Source of the DNA: a virus
DNA: 47,190 nucleotides
Strand: one strand, 5' to 3'
IMG/VR virus record: IMGVR_UViG_3300046656_000662
Span: 1 to 47,190 of that record
The notes beneath the pieces are model-generated. The model did no database searches and had not been told where the DNA came from. It was given only the letters and a program-made list of their open reading frames with translations. A program made the position numbers and the translations under genes. Of the stretch, positions 19,768 through 29,447 are shown in pieces (positions within the stretch are counted from its first letter, which is position 1; every line of letters starts with the position of its first letter).

Positions 19768-20953
19768 TCACACCTCCAGCGGCAGCGGCGTTTGCGCGGA
19801 GGAGGTTTTGGATCTTGAGGCCGGTGGTGGATTCAGCCTTTCGCGCGATGGCCACGATGTGGTCGGTCCACTGTTGGGAGCGAGAAGCCTCGTCGCCGGA
19901 GAGCTTGAGGGTGCCGTTGTTCCGGTCCTCAATCGCGATTGAGTAGATCATGTCACTAACCAAGGTTGGGTTGGTGTTGATCAGGGTTTCAAACGCGGTC
20001 CGCAGCTCAGCCTGCTCGGTGGCGGAGATAGTGCCGGTGAGCATTTTAGGTGCGGTGTGTTTGAGGACCCGCAGGACCCGCATCTTCGCAGCTACCGCAC
20101 GCCCGGTGATGTCAGACGGTTGGCCAGTCATGCTCTGGCTCACCCAGCTCTTCATCCAATCCGGCGCATTGAAGTAGTCTGCGGTGTCGAGGGCGCTTTG
20201 GGCCACTTCGACGGGTGTGTTGAACTGGAGGTTGTCGGAGTTGGCGTAGATCTTGACCATGTCATCGAGGTTCCCCACTGCCCCACCAACCGTCCCACCC
20301 CCCGCAGCCTTCGCCTTCGCAAGGTCCCGCTCAGCTTGGATCTTTTCAGTCTGGGCCTTGGTCTGCTCGAGCTCGAGAGCAGCGGTTTCCTTCGCCATCG
20401 CAGGATCTTTTGAGATCTCCGCATAGCGGGCGTTGATCTCTGCGAGGTGGGTGTCGGCGGAGTCCTTGCGCTTCTGCAGCGCCTCGAGCTCTGGAGCCGC
20501 TTGGGCCTGACGCTGCGCCTCACTCAGCGCGAGTTCCTCACCCTTCAGCTTCACATCCGCGGACTTCGCCGCAGTCTCAGCCGCAGCCTTCCTCCCCGCC
20601 ACAGCCTCTGGCGTCACAGCTTCATCGCTCAGGGTCGCCTGGTTCTGGGAGGTTTTTGTCTCCGCGACCCCCTGGGGGGTTTCGGTTTGCTTCGCCTTCT
20701 CCCCCGCCACTGCGAGGTCCTGGTGGTACTTCGCCAGGTTTACGGAGTTCTCGAAATCCTCCTTCCGCTGGTTCGCCGCGTCCACTGCGGCGCGCTGTTG
20801 GGCGAGGTTGGTGAGGACCAGCTCCATGGTCTTTGGGTCGTTGGAGGCATTCGCGAGGGCAAAGGCGAATAGGTTAGATAGGCTCTGTTGGGGAGCTTGG
20901 GTGGGGACTTTGGTCGCGGACTTCGGCCCTTTTACTTCATCAATCGCACCCAT
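19679..20953 (-). CDS. Internal virion protein, coiled-coil middle
   Basis: 424 residues from ATG 20953, which shares a base with the previous stop (TGATG) behind AAGGAGGGG. The centre (residues 80-215) is a long Ala/Glu/Lys/Gln coiled coil (AETAAKSADVKLKGEELALSEAQ cited by position, near 125-147). The C-terminal third is globular with GNLDDMVKIYANSD and a Gly/Pro/Ser tail. It is the second of the three probable ejection proteins. Long helical proteins of this kind form tubes during podovirus DNA ejection; this role is inferred from position. Confidence 0.6.
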   Translation of the reverse strand: MGAIDEVKGPKSATKVPTQAPQQSLSNLFAFALANASNDPKTMELVLTNLAQQRAAVDAANQRKEDFENSVNLAKYHQDLAVAGEKAKQTETPQGVAETKTSQNQATLSDEAVTPEAVAGRKAAAETAAKSADVKLKGEELALSEAQRQAQAAPELEALQKRKDSADTHLAEINARYAEISKDPAMAKETAALELEQTKAQTEKIQAERDLAKAKAAGGGTVGGAVGNLDDMVKIYANSDNLQFNTPVEVAQSALDTADYFNAPDWMKSWVSQSMTGQPSDITGRAVAAKMRVLRVLKHTAPKMLTGTISATEQAELRTAFETLINTNPTLVSDMIYSIAIEDRNNGTLKLSGDEASRSQQWTDHIVAIARKAESTTGLKIQNLLRANAAAAGGVNANGSGTPSPNGPGAGQNAKSELEFGTKR

Positions 20954-21444
20954 CACCCCTCCTTCGCGGGAGTCACCGGCTTGGGAGAGAACACCCGAGA
21001 GAGGATGTCCCCGAAGTCGGGGGAGGCCATCACCCCAGCGACGCCCCCCGCGATGCGATTAAACACCCCGGGCTGGTAGGCGTAGGGGGATTGGGACGCA
21101 GCGCCGGTGAGGCCGGAGGCGAGTTGGGTGACCATTTTCCTCAGCTCGAACTCACTCCGGGCGGTTGAGGTGCCGAGGTAGGACTGCCCCACAGCGCCTG
21201 CAGCTTGGCCAGCGCCGGTGCCAAACGCGCCGGTCCGGCCAAAGTTGGCGGAAAGGCTCTGGGCCATCTGGGCCGCTTGGCCTTGGTAGGCTTGGGAGAG
21301 CCCCTGGGCCGCGGGGCGGAAGTAGGCTTCGTTCTGTGCCAGGAACCCTTGGTAGAGCTGGTTCAGGTTGGGCTTGCCGTTGACCAGCCCAGACAGACCC
21401 CCAGCCCCGACCCCGAGAAGCAGTTGTGCGATAGCGGGCAGCAT
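20953..21444 (-). CDS. Internal virion protein, small Ala/Gly-rich
   Basis: 163 residues from ATG 21444, after GCAGGAGGTGTCTG. The N-terminus is hydrophobic (MLPAIAQLLLGVGAGGLSGLV), the middle Gln/Ala/Gly-rich (QAYQGQAAQMAQSLSANFGR). This matches the style of small podovirus internal virion protein B, which helps form the trans-envelope channel. It is the first of the three probable ejection proteins. No strict motif exists for the family, so the name rests on composition and gene order. Confidence 0.6.
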   Translation of the reverse strand: MLPAIAQLLLGVGAGGLSGLVNGKPNLNQLYQGFLAQNEAYFRPAAQGLSQAYQGQAAQMAQSLSANFGRTGAFGTGAGQAAGAVGQSYLGTSTARSEFELRKMVTQLASGLTGAASQSPYAYQPGVFNRIAGGVAGVMASPDFGDILSRVFSPKPVTPAKEG

Positions 21445-21499
21445 CAGACACCTCCTGCAAGAATCATACCAAACAACCCAGCCTCAGGCATAGGAGCCA

Positions 21500-24400
21500 T
21501 TACAGCACGTCCCAGACGCCCGCCGCGCCGCAGAACAGGTGGGCTTTTTGGAATGCCGTGTTGAACACAAGCGTCGTGGCAGTGTCGATGGTGTCGGCGC
21601 CGGCCCGCGTCCAGGTGATCGTGTTGATGACGCTGCACGCGCCAGAGGCGTCCTTGAGCCAGAGGTGCTTCCCGAGCACGGCAGCGGGGAGAGTCGGAGC
21701 CCTTGCGGCGGAGATGTTGGTGTAGCGTGCGATGGTCGTCGTGGCGGCTACGGCGGGCGCGGCATCGTTGATGTTCTCGATGCCGGTGGTTTTGAAGGAC
21801 TCCCCAATGGAGAATCCCTTGTCCACGATCAGGGACCTGTCGGTGCCGCTGGACGGGATGTAGAGGCGGTTTTTCTCGGTTGCCCCCGCGTCGTACCAGA
21901 CCATTACGCCGTACTGCCCGGAGGGGGAGGTTGGGTTCGCGAACATCGCGAAGACCGGCGCGTCGCCTGCGGTGTAGATACCGAAGGATCGCTTGGTGCT
22001 GTCAGAGTTCCGCGCGGCGAGGACCGGGATGTCGGACCCCGCGTTGCCGACCGCAAGCAGTCGCCCACCGGGGAACGGGAACATGAAGAGGTCGCCGCCG
22101 CTCGGGTAGAACTGGCCGACGCCACCGACGCGGAGTCCCTGGTTGACGAGGATGTCCCAGACGCCGTTTTGGGTTGCGGTCGCCAGTGAGAGGTAGTTCC
22201 GCTCGGTGGTGGAGTTGTCGTAGAAGCCGTAGTACCCATGCTCACCAGCGGGACCTGCCGCGCGGGTGAGCATCGTGCGCTCGGCCGAACCCGTCACGCG
22301 CTTCGTTTCGATGAGGTCGGTAACGTCGGTGCCGCCGTACATTTGCACCAGGGACTCGTTGTTGCCGCCTGCCCAGATAGAACCCCAGCCGGTGAAGAAC
22401 TGATTCTTGTTGTTGATCGTGCTCGTGCCGATGAACTCAATGCGTGCGTTGTCGATGATGTGGTTGAGTTCGTCGCCGTGGAAGAAGACGTTGCGCGTCA
22501 TGTTGGAAGTGGAGGTCGCGGCCTTGCCGATGGTGATGTCGATGCCGTCCGCACCTGGGTCGGCAGTTACGACGTTGTGGCCCTCCCAGCGGCAGGAGTA
22601 GAAGTAGTTCTCCAGGCCCTCCACGCGGACCTTGCGATGCGCGGGGGATACAGACGTCGTCTCCCAGTTGCAGCCCCAGAAGCGGTTGTTGTTCGGGGCG
22701 TGCGCGACTGCTGCCCAGAGGATGCGACAGATTTCGACGCCGTAGGTTGCGTCAACAACCTCGGCTGCTGGGAAGGCCGATTCGTGCTGGTGCTCGCAGT
22801 TGTAGAAGTCGTTCTCGTTGACGAAGGCGTCGGCGCCAGCCTGCTCCAGCGTGAAGGAATAGCGGTTGTTGAGCGCACGGCAGGCGTGGAAGACGTTCTC
22901 GGAGAAGCCGTTGCCGGTTGCGCCATTGCGCCCGATCATGTAGTAACCGCGGCTGAAGCCCTCCACTTGGAGATCGCGGAACTCGCATCGGTTCGTCGCG
23001 ATGATCGTGAGCCCATCGTAGGCGACACCAGTACCAGGGCCAGAGAACGCGGTGTCGTAGTGGAACGTGTAGGTCCTCTTGATGGTCAGGCCCATGATGA
23101 TGGACTGGCGGACCTGCGTCCCACCCAGCGCCCCAACGGTGACAGCGGAGGTCCCGGTGAGATTTGCGGTGCCGAAGTCGAACACCGCCCCATAGGCCCA
23201 GATAACCTGGTTGCTGTTCAGAAATGAGATCGGGGTGCCGCAGACGTAGGTCCCTGGTTCGAACCAATTCGCGCCGAGGTCGATGGCGGTTTGGATCTCC
23301 ACCGACATATCCACGCCGGTGTTTGGGACAACTGCGAACTCACGCGCGTTCACCATGCCGATGAAGTGGTTGTTCGTCCCGAGGTCTGCAATCGGGCCAG
23401 AGCCATTGCCGGAATAGATGTTCCCGCGCATCGCGTTGTCGGCGGTGGTCGCGACCATGTTGAGGCCGTAGGTCGAGTTGTCCTCCAGCTTGCAGAACTC
23501 AACCAGGCCCTCTTGGGACTGGAGGTTGATCCCGGCGCCGATGTTACTCACGCACTTAGCGTGGGAGATCGTGAGGCGCTGCACGGGCTCTTCGGCGGCG
23601 ATCCCGGGGCCACCGTTGTTGTAGGAGTGGACGTTAGTGAGAGTGCAGTTCGCGACGGTGGAGGTGGAGGCGTCCTTCCCGACGCGCACCCCATCTTGAG
23701 CGTTGTTGTAACAGTAGACGTTGGTGAGCTTCACGCGTTCGACAGCGTGAGCCCCACCCCCGGTTACGATGGGGTAGATCCAGATGCCGATGCCGAGCGG
23801 GGTCCCGGCGCCGTTCGTGTTGTGGTGGCTGTGAACGTTGGAGATCTCGCCATCCGAGATGCCCCACCGGATGCCTGCCTGGTAACAGTGGTGGACGTTG
23901 ACGTTGTCCACGCGGTAGCCGGTCCAGAAGGTCCCCGCGGCGTTCTGCTCTGTGACGGTGATACCGGCCTGGTCAGAGCGATTCGCAAGGTTGCAGTAGG
24001 AGATGTCGAGACCGGTGAGGGTGACGTTCTCCGTGTGCTCGGTGTCGATTAGGATCCCGGAGCGCATGCAGTTCTTGATGATGCCGGGGCCGATGGTGAT
24101 GCTGTTGCTGTACTTGTCGATGTTGATACCGTTAGCGATGGTCGTCCCGGCGCCAACCGCATGGTCCCAGTCATCCGCCACCCCTGCGCCGATGTCGTTC
24201 TGCGAGTGGCACCCGTCGATATTGAAGTTGCAGTAGGTGATCTGCTTCACGTTCGAGTGCGTGTTGAGGCCGGTGGTGGACGAGCCCCAGATCTGCTGGC
24301 CGTCGCCCACGCACTTGCCGCTGAACACCGAGAAGTCAACCCCGTGGCGCAGGCGCTCCCACGTCCCACCAAACACCAACCCATCCCAGCAAGAATAGGT

Positions 24401-25354
24401 GGTGACCCCGTAACCACGAGAGTCAAGGCGCGAGGCGTCCCGGCCATTGGCGCCGACCACAAAAAACCCCTCACATCGGGAGAGCTGGAAGCAGGAATTG
24501 AAACAGGCGACGCCAGTGAGGCCAGAGATGTGGGGGTGGATAGCGGCGTAGGCGTAGATGCCGTGGGCAGTTCCATCACCAGACGGCGCGAAGTCGTTCG
24601 TGATGTAGGCGCCCTCGCCCTTGATCCACACGTTCTCAACTGGCGTCGCGAGGTAGACCTTCGCCGTCGCGGCCGTCGTATAGGCATCGTGGATTGGGTA
24701 GTAGAGGTTGAGCACCCCTACGGCCGTTGATTTGACCCGATTCCATTCCCCGTGAACACACTCAGCCGGGACCGCCACCGCCGCCGCCATGGTGTCTTCG
24801 ATCCAAATCCACGAGCCCGCTGGGAAGAACGCCTCGTCGCCCCCAGCAACCGCAATGTCCACATCGTCCCCATCGATGTTGGCGGTGGCGTTTTTAGTGG
24901 TCGCGGTGATGGTTCCTTGGATTTGAATCACACCACGCTGGGCGCTGGTGGTGGCGTTTGCGATCTTTGCGAGCGTGACCCCCGCGTCGATCTCCACCCT
25001 CACATTCGACTTGTCGATGATCCAGTCACTCACGAAGTTGTAGGGCATCCCATTGTCGGGCCAGGGGACGTAGATCGTTCCGCCGCTTGCGGGGAGGGCG
25101 CGAACGGCGGCGTTGAAGGCGCCTGCGTTGTCGAACGTGGTTCCAGCAACCGCCCCAAACGCAGGATCAGTCACGTTAAGCCTTGGGCCCCCAGACGAAG
25201 ATGTGACTTGGGTCTGGGTCACTGCGTTTAGGTCGAGGGAGGTGGTGGAGCGTTTACCACCGGAGGTATGGAGATACTGCTGGATGTACTCCAGCAAATC
25301 CCTCTCCCGCTTCTCCATGTTCGGTGGAACTGGGAGTCCGTGGAATGCTTTCAT
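21500..25354 (-). CDS. Tailspike with two parallel beta-helix domains
   Basis: 1284 residues from ATG 25354 (ATGA overlap with the upstream gene). The N-terminal 50 residues form a short helical anchor (EKRERDLLEYIQQYLH). A pectate-lyase-type beta-helix starts near residue 70 (FDNAGAFNAAVRALPASGG and TIYVPW) and continues with right-handed turns rich in Asn and Val. A second beta-helix begins near residue 695 (MSVEIQTAIDLGANWFEPG). The C-terminus is a Trp/Ala-rich end domain. Such spikes bind and often cleave host polysaccharide. The base composition of about 21.5-24.3 kb differs from the rest of the operon, which suggests that most of the spike was acquired by recombination. Confidence 0.88.
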   Translation of the reverse strand: MKAFHGLPVPPNMEKRERDLLEYIQQYLHTSGGKRSTTSLDLNAVTQTQVTSSSGGPRLNVTDPAFGAVAGTTFDNAGAFNAAVRALPASGGTIYVPWPDNGMPYNFVSDWIIDKSNVRVEIDAGVTLAKIANATTSAQRGVIQIQGTITATTKNATANIDGDDVDIAVAGGDEAFFPAGSWIWIEDTMAAAVAVPAECVHGEWNRVKSTAVGVLNLYYPIHDAYTTAATAKVYLATPVENVWIKGEGAYITNDFAPSGDGTAHGIYAYAAIHPHISGLTGVACFNSCFQLSRCEGFFVVGANGRDASRLDSRGYGVTTYSCWDGLVFGGTWERLRHGVDFSVFSGKCVGDGQQIWGSSTTGLNTHSNVKQITYCNFNIDGCHSQNDIGAGVADDWDHAVGAGTTIANGINIDKYSNSITIGPGIIKNCMRSGILIDTEHTENVTLTGLDISYCNLANRSDQAGITVTEQNAAGTFWTGYRVDNVNVHHCYQAGIRWGISDGEISNVHSHHNTNGAGTPLGIGIWIYPIVTGGGAHAVERVKLTNVYCYNNAQDGVRVGKDASTSTVANCTLTNVHSYNNGGPGIAAEEPVQRLTISHAKCVSNIGAGINLQSQEGLVEFCKLEDNSTYGLNMVATTADNAMRGNIYSGNGSGPIADLGTNNHFIGMVNAREFAVVPNTGVDMSVEIQTAIDLGANWFEPGTYVCGTPISFLNSNQVIWAYGAVFDFGTANLTGTSAVTVGALGGTQVRQSIIMGLTIKRTYTFHYDTAFSGPGTGVAYDGLTIIATNRCEFRDLQVEGFSRGYYMIGRNGATGNGFSENVFHACRALNNRYSFTLEQAGADAFVNENDFYNCEHQHESAFPAAEVVDATYGVEICRILWAAVAHAPNNNRFWGCNWETTSVSPAHRKVRVEGLENYFYSCRWEGHNVVTADPGADGIDITIGKAATSTSNMTRNVFFHGDELNHIIDNARIEFIGTSTINNKNQFFTGWGSIWAGGNNESLVQMYGGTDVTDLIETKRVTGSAERTMLTRAAGPAGEHGYYGFYDNSTTERNYLSLATATQNGVWDILVNQGLRVGGVGQFYPSGGDLFMFPFPGGRLLAVGNAGSDIPVLAARNSDSTKRSFGIYTAGDAPVFAMFANPTSPSGQYGVMVWYDAGATEKNRLYIPSSGTDRSLIVDKGFSIGESFKTTGIENINDAAPAVAATTTIARYTNISAARAPTLPAAVLGKHLWLKDASGACSVINTITWTRAGADTIDTATTLVFNTAFQKAHLFCGAAGVWDVL

Positions 25355-27465
25355 CGCTGCGTCGGCCCCCGGAGGTTCCAGTCATAACCAAAGGCGTTGA
25401 GGGCCATCGGGAGTCCGCTCCCCGCGAACACCAACTTCACCGTCTCACACCCATGAACCCCACAAATGATCCGCAGCTCCCGCTGACCAGAGGTCAGGAT
25501 CTCGGTGATGGGTGGGAGGCTGGGGCCGGGGTAGATGAGGGCTGCGTAGTTTGTGGTGATGAATGGGGCGGGCTTCATGTGGAGATAAGAGTCCTCGAGG
25601 GTCCCCTCCATCCCCATCCCACCGGGATAGATTTCCCTCGTCTCCAGGATCATGTTCAGCGCGAGCCCACTCAAGCTCTCATCCACCGCAGTCCCACCCT
25701 CGAGGAAGAAACTCCCAAACCGGTCGGTGGTGATGACCCCTTCGATCCCATTCACGTCCCGAGTGGTGCAGGAGGTGAACACATTTCCCGGGCGGTCGAT
25801 AGGCCCGGTGACTGCCATTACCCCATCACGCACGTGGGAGGGGTGGTAGTGGATGTAGTAACCCTTCTGCCCACACCACAGCTCGAGGCGCCAGGAATTC
25901 TTGTTGTTCACCAAGGTGGTGATGTTTGGCGCGATTCCCATCGCAGCCCAGTCGAGGTGCGCAGTGAGGTGTTGGGTTTGGTAGAGGTCGGTCGCGAATA
26001 CCCCCACATCACTCACCCACGCGAGTTTGCTCCCTGCGGAGTCGGTGAATTCACACACACTCTGGGGCCAAAAGGTCCCTCGGGTGCAGACCAACTCACT
26101 CACCGTCCCACGCTCAAAGCTCACATCAGCTTCGGTCGGGAGCCAGTTCACCCTCCACAGCCCAGTCTTTGTGAACACCCCCAGGGACTTCCCCAAAGCA
26201 CGAACCGCGCTGACCTGATCATTGTCCTTCGAGTTGAAGGTGATGTAGAAGAGGGCTGGCCAGGCGTCGATGTCGTTGGGGTAGGAGAAGACGATTTTCC
26301 TCGGGTTGTCCAAGTCGTTCAGCACCAGGGACCCTTGGAAGAAAGCCCCCGTGCTCACCCGGGTTGGGGGGAGCAGGTACTTCTCCTGCGGCACCACGGT
26401 GTCCGCGACACTGATCACCACCACATCGAAGTCCCGATTTAGATCCACCCACGTGTCCCCATCGGGGTCGTGGAACAACAGTGCGCGGTAGTCCGACACG
26501 ATGTTCGGGGGGTCGGTGAAGGTAATCGTGAGGGGTTGGAAGGCGTTGTCCACCGGGGTTTGGAAGTCGATCTGAATCCGCCCAATCATCACCCCAGTGG
26601 GAAACGCCGGAGCCCCTTTGATCACTGTGTTGTTGATGTCGGTGAGTAGGGGGGTGCCATCGCGGTTACGGTAAACCTCGATGAAGGAGTTGTCGGGAGC
26701 GAAATAGAAGGGGTGGCGGGACATGAAGTCCGCGGTGAAGGAGATGGTGATGGTGCGGTAAAGGCGGGGGCCGAAGTCCGCTGCCACATCAAACACCGGG
26801 TAAACGTAGGCGGGGCCGCGGAAGATCTCATCGGTGTAGGGGTCGATGGTGCAGAAGCAGAACCAGTAATCCCACCCCGCGGGGGTGGTGAAGGTGTTCC
26901 CGGAGCTGGTGGTGGTTTTGGTGATACTCACGATCCCATCACCTAGAAACGCCGGGACCCCAATATTCCGCATCGCCAAGGTCGTGGCGTCGGTCGGAAG
27001 CCCTTTGTAATCGGGCTCGATGAGATTTGGGGTTCCACCGGTGAGGAGCGCGAATCTGTTATCCACCGCCACAGGGTCTACAGGAAACGGCCCGGATTCG
27101 TAAATCTCGAGCCCATGGTCGGTGTTGATTCGGAGGGTGCGATTCTGGGAGAAGGACTCAGGGGACAGCGAAACCCCCGCCACCCACTCATATCCAAAGC
27201 TGCTCGCCGCCCGAGGGCGATTCCACAGAATGGTGGGGTAGTTTGGGGGATCGAGGTTGAGGGAGCAGATTTGACTAATCGCGGTCGTTGACCATTCTCC
27301 ACTTGCCCCCGATCCCCCAGCGAACCGCCTTCGCCCTTCCGCTTGGAAGATCGCGATGTCGCCGGGGTGGAAGACGCAGTTCTGCGCCTGGACCAGCGCA
27401 CCTTCTGGAAGGAACGCAGGGTCCACCGCAGTCCACAGCCCCCGCGAGAATCCTTCGAACTGCAT
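25351..27465 (-). CDS. Tail nozzle-like protein (tail tubular protein B type)
   Basis: 704 residues from ATG 27465, which overlaps the upstream stop. The N-terminus FSRGLWTAVDPAFLPEGALVQAQNC (about residues 5-29) is the kind of start seen in podovirus nozzle proteins, followed by repeated beta-strand units with Trp/Tyr/Asp that could form a beta-propeller. It lies between two beta-helix tail proteins and follows the adaptor at 29447-30178 by one gene. In T7-like virions this protein forms the distal tail tube through which DNA leaves. No exact family motif was seen. Confidence 0.65.
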   Translation of the reverse strand: MQFEGFSRGLWTAVDPAFLPEGALVQAQNCVFHPGDIAIFQAEGRRRFAGGSGASGEWSTTAISQICSLNLDPPNYPTILWNRPRAASSFGYEWVAGVSLSPESFSQNRTLRINTDHGLEIYESGPFPVDPVAVDNRFALLTGGTPNLIEPDYKGLPTDATTLAMRNIGVPAFLGDGIVSITKTTTSSGNTFTTPAGWDYWFCFCTIDPYTDEIFRGPAYVYPVFDVAADFGPRLYRTITISFTADFMSRHPFYFAPDNSFIEVYRNRDGTPLLTDINNTVIKGAPAFPTGVMIGRIQIDFQTPVDNAFQPLTITFTDPPNIVSDYRALLFHDPDGDTWVDLNRDFDVVVISVADTVVPQEKYLLPPTRVSTGAFFQGSLVLNDLDNPRKIVFSYPNDIDAWPALFYITFNSKDNDQVSAVRALGKSLGVFTKTGLWRVNWLPTEADVSFERGTVSELVCTRGTFWPQSVCEFTDSAGSKLAWVSDVGVFATDLYQTQHLTAHLDWAAMGIAPNITTLVNNKNSWRLELWCGQKGYYIHYHPSHVRDGVMAVTGPIDRPGNVFTSCTTRDVNGIEGVITTDRFGSFFLEGGTAVDESLSGLALNMILETREIYPGGMGMEGTLEDSYLHMKPAPFITTNYAALIYPGPSLPPITEILTSGQRELRIICGVHGCETVKLVFAGSGLPMALNAFGYDWNLRGPTQR

Positions 27466-29447
27466 TACGTACCATCCACCACAATCTGTTCCCAGTTCCG
27501 GGTGCTCTTCGCGGACTTGAAGAAGCAGAAGGTCTTATCCACCGCGAGGCTCACATTCGCCCCGGTGGAGGTTTGGATCTTACTCACCGCGTCTGCGATG
27601 GTGATAGCGTTGGCGCCGGTGTTCGTCACGAACAGCAACTGCCCACTGCTGCCGTTACTGAAATCGGTGATGGTGATTCCAGCGCCGTATTGGAGACTGA
27701 GGTAATTCGCCCCGTCCACATTCGGGGTGGTCTCGTCGCCAGTAAACCCTCGAGCAGCGAATGCAAACCCCGCGTGCCTGGGGGTGGTACTCGCAACGGA
27801 ACTGAGCCCGAGGCTGTCACTCACATAAACCTCGTTCCGGGAGTTCGCCTTGGAGTTGAGCACCAGCAGCGTCCCCGCGAGGTCGGTGCGGATTCCAGTC
27901 ACACGTCCCACCGTGATCTTAACCCCAGCCCCATCAGCCACCAGCACCCCGTAAAACGCCTGAGCCCCAGTGCCTGCGGACCAGTTCCCCACTCGCAGCC
28001 CAAAGATGTCCACGTTACTCACCCCGCCCCCAATCTCCACGTGGGAGCTAGCCCCAGCTGCCTGGTTCGCGTCAGAGGAGGAGCAGGTTTCCATGGTGTA
28101 CGGACCCGCGCCGGTGGGGATGTAGAAGCCCTGGGTTTGGGACCTAATCGCCTTACACCCAGTCATCGTCACGTCGGTTCCCGCGGAGATCACAAACCCA
28201 GCGTAGGAGTCGGAGCACACCACGTTGGACATGGTGATGGTGTTGCCTGCGGCGATGAGGATGCCGTAGAGGGCGGAACCGCCAGAGAACCGGGAGTTGG
28301 AGATGCGGAGGTTCGACACCCCCGAGCCCACGGAGTAAAGTCCAACCCCAGAGCCAGAGCTGTGGGTAAAGTCACAGGAGTCCACCGACGCCCCAACGGT
28401 GTTCCCATCCACCGCCACCGCGGTGGTGTAGTTACCGAGATTCGACCGAACCTTTGAGATCTGCGGCCGGGTGGCGTTGTTGAGGCGGATCAGGTTCCCG
28501 TTCCAGTTCCCGGTGAACTTCACCTGGTTCACAGTGGAATCGGTTCCCGCAAGTTGAATCCCATACCCGCCCTCCACAAACCGCACCCGGTTGAGGGTCA
28601 GGTTGGTGGAGTCGGCGTCATCGAAGAGATAAGTCGCCCTCGCGGCCCCACTAGTCCCTTCAATCACCATATCCTCGAAGGTGATGTCGGAGCACGCAGA
28701 GGTTAGATACACCGCCTTCTTCGAGGTGTCGGTGATTTTCCACGTAGTCAGCCCCGGCCCCGCGCCTCGGATCTTTAGCCCCGCGATTGCGTCGAGCTGG
28801 ATCACATCATCAATCAGCGCGGTTCCAGGAGAGCAAACGATCTCCTGCTTCCCGATCCTCTTCGCCCGATCAATCGCTTTCTTGATCGAGCTGGTGTCGG
28901 TGGTGGAGCCGTCAAACTTCGCCCCGATGTTGAAGGGGTAGATAGTGGCGCCGAGGCCATTACCATATTGGTCCGAGAGAACCGAAGTCGTGATCCCAGT
29001 TCCACTAACCACCCAGTCCAACACCGATTCGTAGGCATAGAAGTCCACCCCACCAGTTGCGCCAGTGATCACCGGGGAAAGGACCTGCGAACCCTGATCA
29101 TCGCGGTAGAGGGTGGGGGCTGCAGTCACAATCACCCGGTCATTCGCGGCGAAGGTGAGGGCTCCGGTGGTGGAGCTGGTGACGATGGTGGTTGCGGTGA
29201 TGGACCCCACAGTCCCGGTGGCGCCAGCAGCATTGATCTGAACCGTGTCCCCGATCCCAATGGACCCCGGGTCGTAAACTGGGATAGTCACCGCCCCACT
29301 CCCACCACTCCCAGTGGCGGAACTAACCCGAGCCCCCTGGCGGTAGATGGTGATGGTCACCGAATCCGCGGGTTGCTGAAGACTCCCACCTGATTGGTTT
29401 TTGAAAAACGAAGGGGAGTAGCGGTAGATGCGGTAGGAAATCGCCAT
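27465..29447 (-). CDS. Beta-helix tail protein
   Basis: 660 residues from ATG 29447; the frame opens at 29510 but that part overlaps the previous gene and lacks a ribosome site. The N-terminal 170 residues contain small beta domains (VTITIYRQGARVSS, GDTVQINAAG). From about residue 180 a right-handed beta-helix is clear: IYPFNIGAKFDGSTTDTSSI, then repeated strands ending in Asn/Val (LTLNRVRFVEGG, LRISNSRFSGG). The C-terminus resembles the end domain of the 1284-residue tailspike (both end with Phe, Lys/Ala and Trp close to the last residue). It is probably a second receptor-binding protein. Confidence 0.8.
   Translation of the reverse strand: MAISYRIYRYSPSFFKNQSGGSLQQPADSVTITIYRQGARVSSATGSGGSGAVTIPVYDPGSIGIGDTVQINAAGATGTVGSITATTIVTSSTTGALTFAANDRVIVTAAPTLYRDDQGSQVLSPVITGATGGVDFYAYESVLDWVVSGTGITTSVLSDQYGNGLGATIYPFNIGAKFDGSTTDTSSIKKAIDRAKRIGKQEIVCSPGTALIDDVIQLDAIAGLKIRGAGPGLTTWKITDTSKKAVYLTSACSDITFEDMVIEGTSGAARATYLFDDADSTNLTLNRVRFVEGGYGIQLAGTDSTVNQVKFTGNWNGNLIRLNNATRPQISKVRSNLGNYTTAVAVDGNTVGASVDSCDFTHSSGSGVGLYSVGSGVSNLRISNSRFSGGSALYGILIAAGNTITMSNVVCSDSYAGFVISAGTDVTMTGCKAIRSQTQGFYIPTGAGPYTMETCSSSDANQAAGASSHVEIGGGVSNVDIFGLRVGNWSAGTGAQAFYGVLVADGAGVKITVGRVTGIRTDLAGTLLVLNSKANSRNEVYVSDSLGLSSVASTTPRHAGFAFAARGFTGDETTPNVDGANYLSLQYGAGITITDFSNGSSGQLLFVTNTGANAITIADAVSKIQTSTGANVSLAVDKTFCFFKSAKSTRNWEQIVVDGT

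Noticed and set aside
22238-23227. Plus-strand frame of 329 residues opposite the tailspike
   Set aside because: The minus-strand beta-helix is strongly supported; this plus frame is a Val/Glu/Arg shadow.
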